A stretch of 52,426 nucleotides of DNA from Hymenobacter crusticola (GTDB lineage: Bacteria; Bacteroidota; Bacteroidia; Cytophagales; Hymenobacteraceae), in the NCBI RefSeq assembly GCF_002154225.1, contig NZ_MTSE01000027.1, positions 1 to 52,426 of the forward strand, in the 5' to 3' direction. Numbering within the stretch: the stretch's first letter is position 1; every line of letters starts with the position of its first letter. A program made the translations under genes and the position numbers. Shown piece after piece: positions 1-8,135 of the stretch. Under the pieces are notes generated by a model. It was given only the letters and a program-made list of their open reading frames with translations. It searched no databases and was not told where the DNA came from.

Positions 1-95
1 TTTTGCTGTCGTCGTGCTCCAGCCATACCACCGGCCAAATCATCCACGTGGATGGCGGCTACGTGCACCTCGACCGCGCCCTAGCTAATGCGTAG
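1..95 (+). CDS. C-terminal end of a short-chain dehydrogenase (partial)
   Basis: Only the last 30 codons are inside the window, in frame 3, ending at TAG 93-95. The visible tail contains TTGQIIHVDGGYVHLDRAL. The TGQ...VDGG segment is the usual end of the Rossmann-type SDR fold. A tail ending in YVHLDRAL resembles, from memory, the end of bifunctional rhamnulose-1-phosphate aldolase/dehydrogenases. That would suit a pectin locus, where L-rhamnose is released, but this is inference from a very short fragment. The stop codon lies inside the left arm of a perfect inverted repeat at 81-130. The gene is cut by the window edge, not visibly broken. Confidence 0.7.
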   Translation, partial: LLSSCSSHTTGQIIHVDGGYVHLDRALANA

Positions 96-130
96 GCACG
101 CGTCTTGGCGCGTGCCTACGCATTAGCTAG
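81..130 (+). terminator. Perfect 22-bp inverted repeat, probable terminator hairpin
   Basis: The arms 81-102 and 109-130 are exact reverse complements with a 6-base loop (tcttgg). The left arm includes the last four codons and the stop of the upstream dehydrogenase. No clear T-tract follows, so it may stop transcripts by structure or protect 3' ends rather than act as a classical intrinsic terminator. Confidence 0.6.
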
Positions 131-294
131 CTCGTGCTAGTTGGATTTACCTATGCCCATCGAGCACTGCATGCTACTAGAATGACAAGCCCGAAGTGGA
201 TACAAAAATAGAGTACTTCGGAAGGTTTCCCTTTGCCTAACTTGCAGGTCTGAGAGCAGGCTGAACTGAGTCAGCAAAGACAATTGATTGCTTC

Positions 295-1347
295 ATGGCC
301 AAGGGAAATAAGCGCCTGTCTATTGCACACCTTGCACAAGAATTGGGGCTATCTGCCTCTACTATTTCGCGCGCGCTGAACAATGCTCCAGATGTCAGTG
401 AAGCAACTAAAGCGCAAGTGTGGACGCTGGCTGAAAAACTTCACTATCAGCCAAATGGGCTAGCTGCGGCACTCCGCCGGGGGCGTAGCAATGTGCTCGG
501 TGTTATTGTGCCGCACATTACCGGAGCCTTCTTTCCTGCGGTCGTGCATGGCATGGAGGAAGAGGCGAGCAAGGAAGGGTTCAACGTGATGATTTGCCAA
601 ACGAACGAAGAAGTAGCCCGGGAAAAAAAGCAGGTGGAAGTCCTCTTGAAGGGGCAGGTTGACGGCATCTTGGTGGCCATGTCGAAAACCACCTACGACT
701 TTGCACACTTTGAGCGAGTCCGTAGCAAAAACATTCCCTTGGTTTTCTTCGACCGCATGCCCAACCTAGCAAACGCCTGCGCAGTCGTTTCCGACGACTA
801 TCGGGGTGCTTACCAGGCAGTGGAACATCTGATCAAGCAGGGATGCCGTCGGATTGCGCACATGGCCGGCCACCAAACCGTCAGCACGACGCATAACCGC
901 TACCGGGCGTACCGCGACGCGCTAGCTGCCCACGGGCTTCCTTATAAGGAGGAGCTAGTTATTCATTTGCCTAACCCAAGTACCGAAGCTGGCGCCCAGG
1001 CGATGACGACCCTGCTGCAACAGCCTGTGTGGCCCGATGCCGTGTTCACTGCCTACGATTTTCCGGCCGTTGGCGCGCTAGAAGTATTAGACGCCCGCGG
1101 CATCCGAGTGCCCGAAGACATAGCCCTCGTTGGGTATAGCGATGAACCCTTTACTACGATGCTCAAGCCACGGCTAACCTCCGTCGACCAGCGAGCCAAG
1201 CAGATGGGCGAAGCTGTTATCCAGCTATTTTTACAGTTGCTGAAGCGCCCAGGTTACGGGACTGGTCAACGTATTACCTTGAAGCCTCAACTTCTTATCC
1301 GCGAGTCCTCCCTGCAAAAAAAAATCTTCGTTGAGAAGAATGAATAG
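295..1347 (+). CDS. LacI-family transcriptional regulator
   Basis: This is a 350-residue DNA-binding regulator of typical LacI length. Residues 8-60 form the helix-turn-helix and hinge, including LAQELGLSASTISRALN and YQPNGLAAALRRGRS. The rest is the periplasmic-binding-protein-like sensor, with VLGVIVPHITGAFFPAVVHG, FFDRMP, a GCRRIAHMAG stretch, PDAVFTAYDF and DIALVGYSDEPF. Such proteins bind a sugar or sugar phosphate and a palindromic operator with a central CpG. It lies upstream of a SusCD and pectinase cluster on the same strand, so a role in controlling that cluster is the natural inference. A 74-bp palindrome with CG at its centre lies 0.8 kb downstream and is a candidate target. The ligand is unknown. 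Confidence 0.93.
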   Translation: MAKGNKRLSIAHLAQELGLSASTISRALNNAPDVSEATKAQVWTLAEKLHYQPNGLAAALRRGRSNVLGVIVPHITGAFFPAVVHGMEEEASKEGFNVMICQTNEEVAREKKQVEVLLKGQVDGILVAMSKTTYDFAHFERVRSKNIPLVFFDRMPNLANACAVVSDDYRGAYQAVEHLIKQGCRRIAHMAGHQTVSTTHNRYRAYRDALAAHGLPYKEELVIHLPNPSTEAGAQAMTTLLQQPVWPDAVFTAYDFPAVGALEVLDARGIRVPEDIALVGYSDEPFTTMLKPRLTSVDQRAKQMGEAVIQLFLQLLKRPGYGTGQRITLKPQLLIRESSLQKKIFVEKNE

Positions 1348-1695
1348 CACTCTTAACGCTGATGCTGTCGTGCCCGACCTCGCAGGAGTGGACAGCAACC
1401 AACCAGCTTAATGGTTTTACCTCTAGAACGTCATGCATCGGTAGGGGCAGCACGCAGGCCTTGGTATGCTTGTTAGTCACACAACCTGCCTACAACCTTC
1501 TCTAAAAGAAAGCTAGGTGTAGCGGAGTGCTAACCGCTCGTCATTCATAGTAGCGATTAATGATAATTAGGTAGTTGTTTGAAGAGAATGCGCTTGTTGC
1601 TTTTGGCTGGTTTAGGAACAAGTTTAGCCCACGTAATACAGCACTTCCTAGCTGCAGTTGATATGGCTGGTTCTACGTTGTAAGCGACCAGTTGC

Positions 1696-1860
1696 TTATT
1701 CCACGCGAAACCAGTCGATGTCGGCGTTGCCAGCGTCGTTAAACTTGGCGATATGGGTACTGAACAGCCCTACTTTCGCTCCAATCCACTTGCCTTCCCG
1801 TGTATAGGTAGACTGTCCATTGAGTAAACTCAAATTTTCAAGGAGGAGGTCAAATATGCT
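1696..1860 (-). pseudogene. Relic of the C-terminus of a GH43-type glycoside hydrolase
   Basis: Read on the minus strand, this stretch ends with the residues GKWIGAKVGLFSTH and then NADIDWFRVE before TAA at 1698-1696. A closing GKWIGAKVGLF...DWFRVE is characteristic of the beta-sandwich domain at the end of many GH43 beta-xylosidase/arabinofuranosidase-like enzymes. Only about 50 codons remain and no start or catalytic domain is present, so it is a fragment. It suggests the pectin locus once carried another hydrolase. The family assignment is from memory of the motif and would need a profile search. Confidence 0.55.
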
Positions 1861-1919
1861 GAATAAGATAAGCTATCATTACAGATAAATCCTATTCGGA
1901 ATCGATACCGCTACGAGTA

Positions 1920-2134
1920 GGAAAAAGTACTCGGAAGCTTCGCAGTAAATTCTAAATACTCTTACTGTTATTTTATATAATAAAACATTATCAAGAAAAA
2001 AAGTAAATATTTAACTAAGACAAAAAAATAATTTTCTCTTATGATAACTGCAATTATTTGCAAGACAGATATATACATAATTAAAAAAAATTATTGCTGC
2101 ATTTGACCAGATGTTTTTGGATAACTTAAACCAG
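1920..2134. promoter_or_regulatory. AT-rich intergenic tract, probable promoter region
   Basis: The interval is strikingly A/T-rich (runs of A or T at 1975-2090) compared with the GC-rich coding DNA on both sides, has no ORF, and leads directly into the 74-bp palindrome. This layout suggests a promoter region for the SusC-type locus, originally perhaps for the now-broken upstream susC copy. I could not assign -33 and -7 boxes with confidence. The rest of the 1348-3101 gap holds the relics and hairpins listed separately and nothing else I recognise. Confidence 0.35.
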
Positions 2135-2208
2135 CAACTGTTTATTCGAAATAACTTTCGGCAACGTTCCCGGGAACGTTGCCGAAAGTTATTTCGAATA
2201 AACAGTTG
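2135..2208. repeat. Perfect 74-bp palindrome without spacer (candidate operator/cruciform)
   Basis: Every base from 2135 to 2171 pairs with its mirror from 2208 back to 2172. The centre is CCCGGG and the core reads AACGTTCCCGGGAACGTT. LacI-family operators are palindromes with a central CpG, which this centre matches. The arms extend much further than any operator needs. Transcribed RNA would fold into a 37-bp duplex. It lies between the LacI-type gene and susC, just after the AT-rich tract. Operator function is inference; the symmetry is directly visible. Confidence 0.75.
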
Positions 2209-2237
2209 TTAAAAGTATAAGTCCTATTCATATTGAC

Positions 2238-2270
2238 ATACCGGAAGTGATTCCGGTATAATTTTCTTTT
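2238..2270 (+). terminator. Hairpin with T-rich tail, candidate intrinsic terminator or attenuator
   Basis: The arms ATACCGGAA (2238-2246) and TTCCGGTAT (2251-2259) form a 9-bp stem with a GTGA loop, followed by AATTTTCTTTT. This looks like a rho-independent terminator on the plus strand. It lies 30 bases after the 74-bp palindrome and upstream of the susC relic, so it may attenuate transcription into the locus. Confidence 0.5.
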
Positions 2271-2649
2271 ATAGCATTTTTAGCTTTTTATGACACATTC
2301 ACTACTCGGAAGCATTTGTTCTTATTGCTCATTATGGACCTTGACTAATGAATGGTATTCATGCGCGTACCACACAAATACTTGCTTGTATCTACATACG
2401 TAGCAGTGATACCGCAACCTCAACGAAGCTATGTGAGACGTGAATTGGAGTGACACGCGTATTCTCACTTTGCCTTATTCTTGGTGAGCCAATTCCTTCC
2501 ATTAACTCACTTGGGTTTGAAGCCAGATATTGAGGTCAATACAGCCACAATTGATCAAACACCAGCCAAGTAAGGTACTGCTTGGTCAATCGGAGAGCTA
2601 GTAGCAGCTATAACCTCTACAGTACTATTGAGGTGGGCATCACTTAAGG

Positions 2650-3083
2650 CACTAACGATGAAGGGCAACAGTGATGACAATTACCCTTCCTTCCAACAAA
2701 CCCAAAACATGACTGTAGCCGGCGAGGGTAAGGGCACTACCTTTTTGCTGAGCTCAATCTACAACTGGGAGCTGGGGATTCTGTAATAATCCGACTACAA
2801 CCGCAAGCTGGTCAATTTCCGCATCTACTACAAAGCCAGGGGTAAGTTTCGCTTCGGCTTTAACGTGTGCGTCAACAACCAAAACACTCTTAGGCAGGGC
2901 ACGGCCAGCGGCGGTTCTAGCAGGTTGATCAACCCGATTGTGATAGTGCAATCCGAATATCGGCGGAACAACTAGCGCTTAGTTAACGCTAGCGCGGTTG
3001 CTAGCTTCAACATTCTCAAGAACCTGACGCTCCGCTCGACGATAGGGATTGACTACCTAAACAGCCGAGCCGAAGCATTTTAA
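2650..3083 (+). pseudogene. Relic of a SusC/RagA-type TonB-dependent receptor
   Basis: Piecewise translation gives SusC-like segments in family order. NMTVAGEGKGTTFLLSS corresponds to the QNHNLSVSGG...YLLSGSY region, SDYNRKLVNFR to SDYKRYNFR, then KFRFGFNV, and finally NILKNLTLRSTIGIDYLNSR. Several in-frame stops interrupt it, and it ends at TAA 3081-3083, only 18 bases before the intact susC start. It represents a middle part of the beta-barrel with no plug and no C-terminus. It is most likely the remains of an older susC copy, by duplication followed by decay. It also means the intact susC has no ordinary clean promoter region directly upstream. Confidence 0.7.
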
Positions 3084-3101
3084 CAACACGATCAATGCAC
3101 T

Positions 3102-6100
3102 ATGAAAAGAGAACTACTGTTGCCTATGAGGTTTACACCCGTTCACCCCGCTGGTTCCTGGCGGAGCCTAACCTGTACATCATTTCTTTCGCTGTTTTTG
3201 GTGGCTACTTGCCCGTCGGTTTCGCTGGCGCGTGGTAGCGACGAAGCAAACGAATGGGCAGCCTCTTCGGCTGCCCATTCGTTCGCTGACCGGGTGATAA
3301 CCGGTTTTGTGACCGACGAGAAAAATGAGCCGTTGCCCGGCGTGACCGTCGTGGTAAAAAGCACCAAGCAGGGCGCGACCACCGACATAGCCGGCAAGTT
3401 TCAGGTGACGGTGCCCGAAACCGGCGAGGTGGTGCTTACTTTTTCCTACATCGGCTACAAAAGCCAGGACATAGTGGTCGGCAATCGGAAAACGATTACA
3501 CTGGCCCTAGCCCCCGCAACCAATGCCGTCGACGAAGTCGTGGTCATCGGCTACGGGGCCGTGCGCAAGAAGGACCTGACCGGGGCAGTATCCCAACTAA
3601 AGGGGGAGGAGCTGAAGGAAATTCCGTCGGCTAACGTGCTGGAAGCCGCCCAGGGCAAGATTGCGGGAGCCGATATCACCCGGAGCAGTGGTCAGACTGG
3701 GGCGGCCGTCAACATTAATATCCGCGGCAACCGCTCTATCGGCGGCAATAACTCGCCCCTGATTATTGTCGATGGCATTCAGTACAACAGTCTGCAAGAC
3801 ATCAACGCCAACGACATCGAGACGATGGACGTGCTGAAAGATGCTTCGTCGACTGCCATCTATGGTTCGCGCGGCTCGAACGGCGTTATTTTGATCACTA
3901 CCAAAAAGGGCAAGTCGAGCAAGCCGGAAATCTCCTTCAATACCTACGCGGGCGTTTCGGAGGTCACGATGTACCCGAAGGCCATGGACCTGTACGGCTA
4001 CCGTGACCTGAAGCGCGAAGCGTGGCGCGCGGCCGGCGTGTGGAAGAGCCCGGCCGACGACCCCGCCATTTTCACCAACGGAGCCGAATACCAGGCGTTG
4101 CAAGATGGTGTGTGGACGGACTTTCAGGATGAGCTCATTCACAATGGCTTCCAACAAGATTATCAAGTGGGCGTGCGGGCTGGTACCGACCGCCTGAAGG
4201 GATACGTTTCCGTCGACTACTTCAACGAAAAGGGTATCCTGAAAATGGATGAACTGAAGCGCTACACCGGCCGCCTCAACGTCGACTTCATCGCCACCGA
4301 TTGGCTGAAGGTGGGCCTGCAAAGTCAGTTGACGTACTACAACCAGGGCGTGCGGCGCGACCCGCTGAACCAGGCCAATAAAATCAGTCCCCTAGGTCCG
4401 CTCTACGACGCCAACGGCAATTTCAACTTTATCATGCTGGACGGCCAAACCGCCAGCCCTCTTTCGGACGAGCAGCCGAACGTATTTAAGGGCCAAGTGC
4501 TGACCACCCGCACGCTGACCAACGGCTACGTGGAACTGACGCCCGTGCAGGGCCTGATGATTCGGAGCACGCTGGGCGTCAACCTGTCGTCGGCGCGTGA
4601 CGGCGCGTATATGTCGCCCAAGTCCATCGACCGGTCACTCTCGGGCAAGTCGCTGGCTACGTACAACACCAGCAACAGCCGCGCCATCAACTGGGAAAAC
4701 GTGGCTACTTACCAGCGGGAGTTTGGCAAGCACGCCCTCACCGTGACGGGCATCGCCAGCTACCTAGGTAACACCTCCGACAACGCAGCGGCCTCAGGCG
4801 TCAACCAGTTGCTACCTTCGCAGCTCTTCTACGCGCTGGGTAGCGCCACCGAGGAAATCAAGATCAACTCGGCTTATTCGCAGAACAACCTGGTCTCGTT
4901 TGCGGCACGCGTCAACTACGCCTTCCGCGACCGGTACCTGCTGACGGTGACGGCCCGCGAAGATGGATCGTCGAAGCTGGCGGTGGGCAACAAATGGACG
5001 TTCTTTCCGTCGGCCGCCCTCGCTTGGCGTATTGTGGATGAGCCCTTTATGCAGGGTATCAAAGGTCTGACCGACCTGAAGTTGCGCACCAGCTACGGCG
5101 TGGCCGGCAACGACCCTTCCGGGCCCTACGCCACCCAAACTACGCTCACCCGCATTGCCTTCGGCTACGACGACGTGCCGTATCCGGCCTACACGTTTTC
5201 GCGCAACGTGGGCAACGCGGCCCTCGGGTGGGAGCTGTCGTACACCAAGAACATCGGCTTGGATGTGGGTGTATTCAATGGCCGGTTGGCGGGTTCTATC
5301 GACTACTACGACACCCGCACCCGCGACCTGCTGCTGGACCGAGGCCTGCCTCCCACGACGGGCGTAACCACAGTGAAGCAGAACATCGGCCGCACGCGCA
5401 ACCGGGGCGTGGAAGTCTCGTTGACCAGCACCAACATCAAAGCCAAAGACCTGACCTGGACCAGCACGCTCACCTTTACACGCAACAAAGAGGAGATTAC
5501 CGAACTCGTAACCAATGGCAACGACGTAGGTAATGGCTGGTTTATCGGACAGCCCATCAGCGTGCACTACGACTACGAGAAGCTAGGTATCTGGCAAACC
5601 AACGAAGCCGATCAGGCCGCCAAGATGCAGCCCACTCAACTACCGGGCGAAATCAAGGTGAAGGACCAGAACGGCGACGGCAAGATTGACGCCATCAACG
5701 ACCGGATCATTCTGGGCAGCCCGCGCCCCAAGTGGAGCGGCGGCCTCGATAACACGGTACGCTACAAGGGTTTTGACCTGAACTTCTTCATCTACGCCCG
5801 CATCGGCCAGATGATTAATTCCGACCGTTCGGCGCGTTTCGACTACCAGGGCATCGGCAACAGCACGGCCGGCCTCGACTACTGGACGCCTGAAAACCCG
5901 ACCAATGCCTACCCGCGCCCCAACAAGAACGGGGGCGGGAAATACCTCTCCACGCTGGCTTACCAGAACGGCTCGTTTGGCCGCATCCGGAATGTCACGA
6001 TTGGATACAACTTCTCTAAGACGTTGCTGCCCAAGGCAATTAGCGGGGTTCGGTTGTACGTGACAGGCAAGAACCTGTACACCTTCACCAAGCTAAACTA

Positions 6101-6176
6101 CGACCCGGAGCGGGGCGGCGGCGAAAGCTTCCCCATGACCAAGCTGTATGTAGTTGGCCTGAATGCCACGTTCTAA
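3102..6176 (+). CDS. susC: SusC/RagA-family TonB-linked outer membrane receptor
   Basis: This is a 1024-residue outer-membrane importer that works with SusD to bind and import glycans, here probably oligogalacturonides. A signal peptide covers about residues 20-44. Residues 66-140 form the carboxypeptidase-regulatory-like domain (VITGFVTDEKNEPLPGV). VDEVVVIGYGAVRKKDLTGA at about 143-162 is the TonB box and start of the plug. Further on are the SusC hallmark SRGSNGVILITTKKGK and a long beta-barrel ending in LYVVGLNATF. Length and domain order are normal. The gene is followed 21 bases later by susD. An 18/19-bp hairpin is encoded at about residues 48-62, between signal peptide and first domain. 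Substrate is inferred from the downstream enzymes. Confidence 0.96.
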   Translation: MKRELLLPMRFTPVHPAGSWRSLTCTSFLSLFLVATCPSVSLARGSDEANEWAASSAAHSFADRVITGFVTDEKNEPLPGVTVVVKSTKQGATTDIAGKFQVTVPETGEVVLTFSYIGYKSQDIVVGNRKTITLALAPATNAVDEVVVIGYGAVRKKDLTGAVSQLKGEELKEIPSANVLEAAQGKIAGADITRSSGQTGAAVNINIRGNRSIGGNNSPLIIVDGIQYNSLQDINANDIETMDVLKDASSTAIYGSRGSNGVILITTKKGKSSKPEISFNTYAGVSEVTMYPKAMDLYGYRDLKREAWRAAGVWKSPADDPAIFTNGAEYQALQDGVWTDFQDELIHNGFQQDYQVGVRAGTDRLKGYVSVDYFNEKGILKMDELKRYTGRLNVDFIATDWLKVGLQSQLTYYNQGVRRDPLNQANKISPLGPLYDANGNFNFIMLDGQTASPLSDEQPNVFKGQVLTTRTLTNGYVELTPVQGLMIRSTLGVNLSSARDGAYMSPKSIDRSLSGKSLATYNTSNSRAINWENVATYQREFGKHALTVTGIASYLGNTSDNAAASGVNQLLPSQLFYALGSATEEIKINSAYSQNNLVSFAARVNYAFRDRYLLTVTAREDGSSKLAVGNKWTFFPSAALAWRIVDEPFMQGIKGLTDLKLRTSYGVAGNDPSGPYATQTTLTRIAFGYDDVPYPAYTFSRNVGNAALGWELSYTKNIGLDVGVFNGRLAGSIDYYDTRTRDLLLDRGLPPTTGVTTVKQNIGRTRNRGVEVSLTSTNIKAKDLTWTSTLTFTRNKEEITELVTNGNDVGNGWFIGQPISVHYDYEKLGIWQTNEADQAAKMQPTQLPGEIKVKDQNGDGKIDAINDRIILGSPRPKWSGGLDNTVRYKGFDLNFFIYARIGQMINSDRSARFDYQGIGNSTAGLDYWTPENPTNAYPRPNKNGGGKYLSTLAYQNGSFGRIRNVTIGYNFSKTLLPKAISGVRLYVTGKNLYTFTKLNYDPERGGGESFPMTKLYVVGLNATF
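3245..3287 (+). repeat. Hairpin-forming inverted repeat inside the susC leader
   Basis: The arms 3245-3263 and 3269-3287 are inverted repeats matching at 18 of 19 positions around a 5-base loop (tcttc). They lie in the coding sequence just after the signal peptide, in a low-complexity linker (NEWAASSAAHS) that no domain needs. A strong stem about 145 bases after the start codon could slow ribosomes or be cut by RNase. Confidence 0.55.
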
Positions 6177-6197
6177 CCCTAGCATCCCATCCATCCC

Positions 6198-7841
6198 ATG
6201 AACGCTCTTTTCACCAAAAAGGGGGTGCTAACCCTCTCCCTGCTCGCGCTATTTTCGTGCGACAAAACGCTCGAGGAATATAACCCCAGCGGCCTGACCG
6301 CCGACACCGTGTATACCACGCCCGAGGGCTTCGAAACCTTAGTCAACGCGGCTTATTCGTACCAGCGCTGGTGGTACGGCAAAGAGGAAGCCCACAACAT
6401 TGCCGAGATGGGCACCGACATCTGGACTAGTGCCTCCGGCGACACTGACCGGGGCCTGAGCCAGTACCTCAACCTGCAGGGTACCAATACGTACCTGGCC
6501 ACCGAATGGCGCGAGCTGTACGCGGCCGTGAACCTGTGCAATGGCGGCTTAGCCCGCATCGACAAAGCTGGCCTCTCGGCCACGCTGCGGTCCGTTCGGG
6601 AGGGCGAGCTACGGTTTCTGCGCGCCTTCTACTACTGGCACATCGTGGAAACCTGGGGCGGCGTGCACTTCACCACCGAGGAAACCAGCGGGGTCGTGTC
6701 GACCGCCAACCGCACGCCTGAAAGTACGTTTTACGAGCTGATTATTTCAGACTTGCTCACGGCCGTCGACAAGCTGCCCGCCACCCAGCCGCAGTATAGC
6801 AAAGTGACCAAAGGCGCCGCGCAGGCCTTTCTGGCGCGCATTTACCTGACGCGGGGCATGAACAAGGAAGCCCTGGCCATGGCTCAGGCAGTGCTCGCCA
6901 ACACCGCGTACCGGCTCGAACCCAACTACGCGGACTTGTGGAAGATGAGCAATCTGAAGACCAGAGAGGCCATCTATGTCGTGGATTACTCGTCTAACCT
7001 AGCGCTCAACGACCTCGCGAACACCACCTTTAACCCCTACGGGCACAGCCGGGGCGGTAACAACGCCCACCTGTTGTACATCATGAAGTACGACGACCGG
7101 CCCGGCATGGTGCGCGATATTCCGAACGGGCGCCCCTTCAACCGCTACATGCCCACCCGCTTCCTGCTCGATTTGTACAGCACCAACGATGCCCGCTACG
7201 AAGGTTCCTTCAACGAGGTGTGGTACGCTAACTCCACCACCCGGCCCGCCGGCATGGCCCTGGGCGACACGGCCGTGTACTGTACCCGCCGCGAGGTTCC
7301 GGATGCGTATGAGGCCACCCGCAAGTACCAGACGGTGGACCGCAGCAAGATCTACAACGCCAACGGCACGGTGAAAGACGGCCTGCGCTATCCTAGCCTC
7401 ACCAAGTTTATGGACCCCACCCGGCCCAGTTTGAACGAAGCGCAAAGTGCCCGCGACGTGTTCGTCATCCGCCTGGCCGAAGTGTACCTGATTGCCGCCG
7501 AAGCGCAGCTGAAGCTAGGGAATACGCAAGCCGCTGCCGATTTCGTAAACGTGCTGCGCACCCGCGCCGCCAAACCCGGTCGCGCTGCCGCCATGCAGGT
7601 GAATGCCGCGCAAATGACACTGGATTTTATGCTGGATGAGCGGGCTCGTGAGCTGGCTGGCGAGCAGCTCCGCTGGTTTGACCTAAAGCGCACCGGCAAA
7701 TTGGTAGACCGCATCAAACTCTATTCGCCAGACAATGCGGTGAACATTCAATCCTATCACACGCTGCGGCCCATTCCGCAAACGCAGCTAGATGCCGTGA
7801 CCAACAAGAGTGAGTTCACGCAAAATCTTGGTTATCAATAG
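6198..7841 (+). CDS. susD: SusD/RagB-family glycan-binding lipoprotein
   Basis: This 547-residue lipoprotein is the surface-exposed substrate-binding partner of SusC. Its signal peptide ends in the lipobox LFSC with Cys21. Next come LEEYNPSGLTADTVYTTPEGFETLVNAAY, the classic SusD N-terminal segment, then TPR-like helices including RFLRAFYYWHIVETWGGV. The C-terminal part has VFVIRLAEVYLIAAEAQLK and DERARELAGEQLRWFDLKRT, both diagnostic of the family. It ends with LRPIPQTQLDAVTN...QNLGYQ. It begins 21 bases after susC in the usual transcription unit and is followed by a strong hairpin. It appears complete. Confidence 0.96.
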   Translation: MNALFTKKGVLTLSLLALFSCDKTLEEYNPSGLTADTVYTTPEGFETLVNAAYSYQRWWYGKEEAHNIAEMGTDIWTSASGDTDRGLSQYLNLQGTNTYLATEWRELYAAVNLCNGGLARIDKAGLSATLRSVREGELRFLRAFYYWHIVETWGGVHFTTEETSGVVSTANRTPESTFYELIISDLLTAVDKLPATQPQYSKVTKGAAQAFLARIYLTRGMNKEALAMAQAVLANTAYRLEPNYADLWKMSNLKTREAIYVVDYSSNLALNDLANTTFNPYGHSRGGNNAHLLYIMKYDDRPGMVRDIPNGRPFNRYMPTRFLLDLYSTNDARYEGSFNEVWYANSTTRPAGMALGDTAVYCTRREVPDAYEATRKYQTVDRSKIYNANGTVKDGLRYPSLTKFMDPTRPSLNEAQSARDVFVIRLAEVYLIAAEAQLKLGNTQAAADFVNVLRTRAAKPGRAAAMQVNAAQMTLDFMLDERARELAGEQLRWFDLKRTGKLVDRIKLYSPDNAVNIQSYHTLRPIPQTQLDAVTNKSEFTQNLGYQ

Positions 7842-7845
7842 GCCT

Positions 7846-7880
7846 AGTTGACTAACCTAGCTTTTATAGGTTAGTCAACT
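7846..7880 (+). terminator. Hairpin after susD
   Basis: The arms 7846-7859 and 7867-7880 form a perfect 14-bp stem with a 7-base loop, starting four bases after the susD stop. It probably ends or attenuates the susCD transcript before the hydrolase genes. No long T-tract follows. Confidence 0.65.
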
Positions 7881-7884
7881 GTCC

Positions 7885-7910
7885 GTCATGCTGAGCCTGT
7901 TGAAGCATCT
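7885..7910 (+). repeat. Dispersed 26-bp element (GTCATGCTGAGC type), copy 1
   Basis: The sequence begins GTCATGCTGAGC and ends GAAGCATCT. A closely related copy lies in the opposite orientation at 43834-43859. I recall this unit as a common intergenic repeat of Hymenobacter genomes. Here it sits at the junction between the susD terminator and a truncated pectinesterase scrap, which suggests a rearrangement breakpoint. Confidence 0.6.
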
Positions 7911-7920
7911 CCAGCCTGAC

Positions 7921-8115
7921 AATGAAAAGACTGCCTACTACGCCGAGTACCAGTCGAAGGGTCCCGGTGCTAACACCAAAGACCGAGTGAAGAGGAGCAA
8001 ACAGCTTACCAATAAGGAGGCCAAACAATACACCCTCAAGAACATCTTCGCGGGGGCTGAGCCTTGGCTGCCCGAAACAAAACCAACGCCGTCCTCAACG
8101 GCTGCCAAGCAATAG
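7921..8115 (+). pseudogene. C-terminal scrap of a CE8 pectin methylesterase
   Basis: The frame encodes TAYYAEYQSKGPGANT, then a SKQLTNKEAKQYTLKNIF segment and PWLPETK before TAG at 8113-8115. This is the end of the CE8 family (AEY..GPGA...R..WS.QLT..EA..YT..NIL). The intact-length CE8 gene at 10.9-11.9 kb has the equivalent YYAEFASAGSGA...YTPKNVLGDWKP. No catalytic residues remain. It is therefore a second, almost fully deleted pectinesterase, cut at the dispersed repeat just upstream. An apparent long start for the GH28 gene overlaps it and should not be used. Confidence 0.75.
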
Positions 8116-8135
8116 CTCAACCTAGGTTTTCGCCC

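Noticed and set aside
3597..5567. Two minus-strand ORFs of 241 and 251 codons opposite susC
   Set aside because: They lie wholly antisense to a strongly supported SusC gene and show no family motifs.
8064..8135. Upstream start for the GH28 gene
   Set aside because: It would place 24 residues from an overlapping pectinesterase relic before a normal signal peptide; the ATG at 8136 is better.
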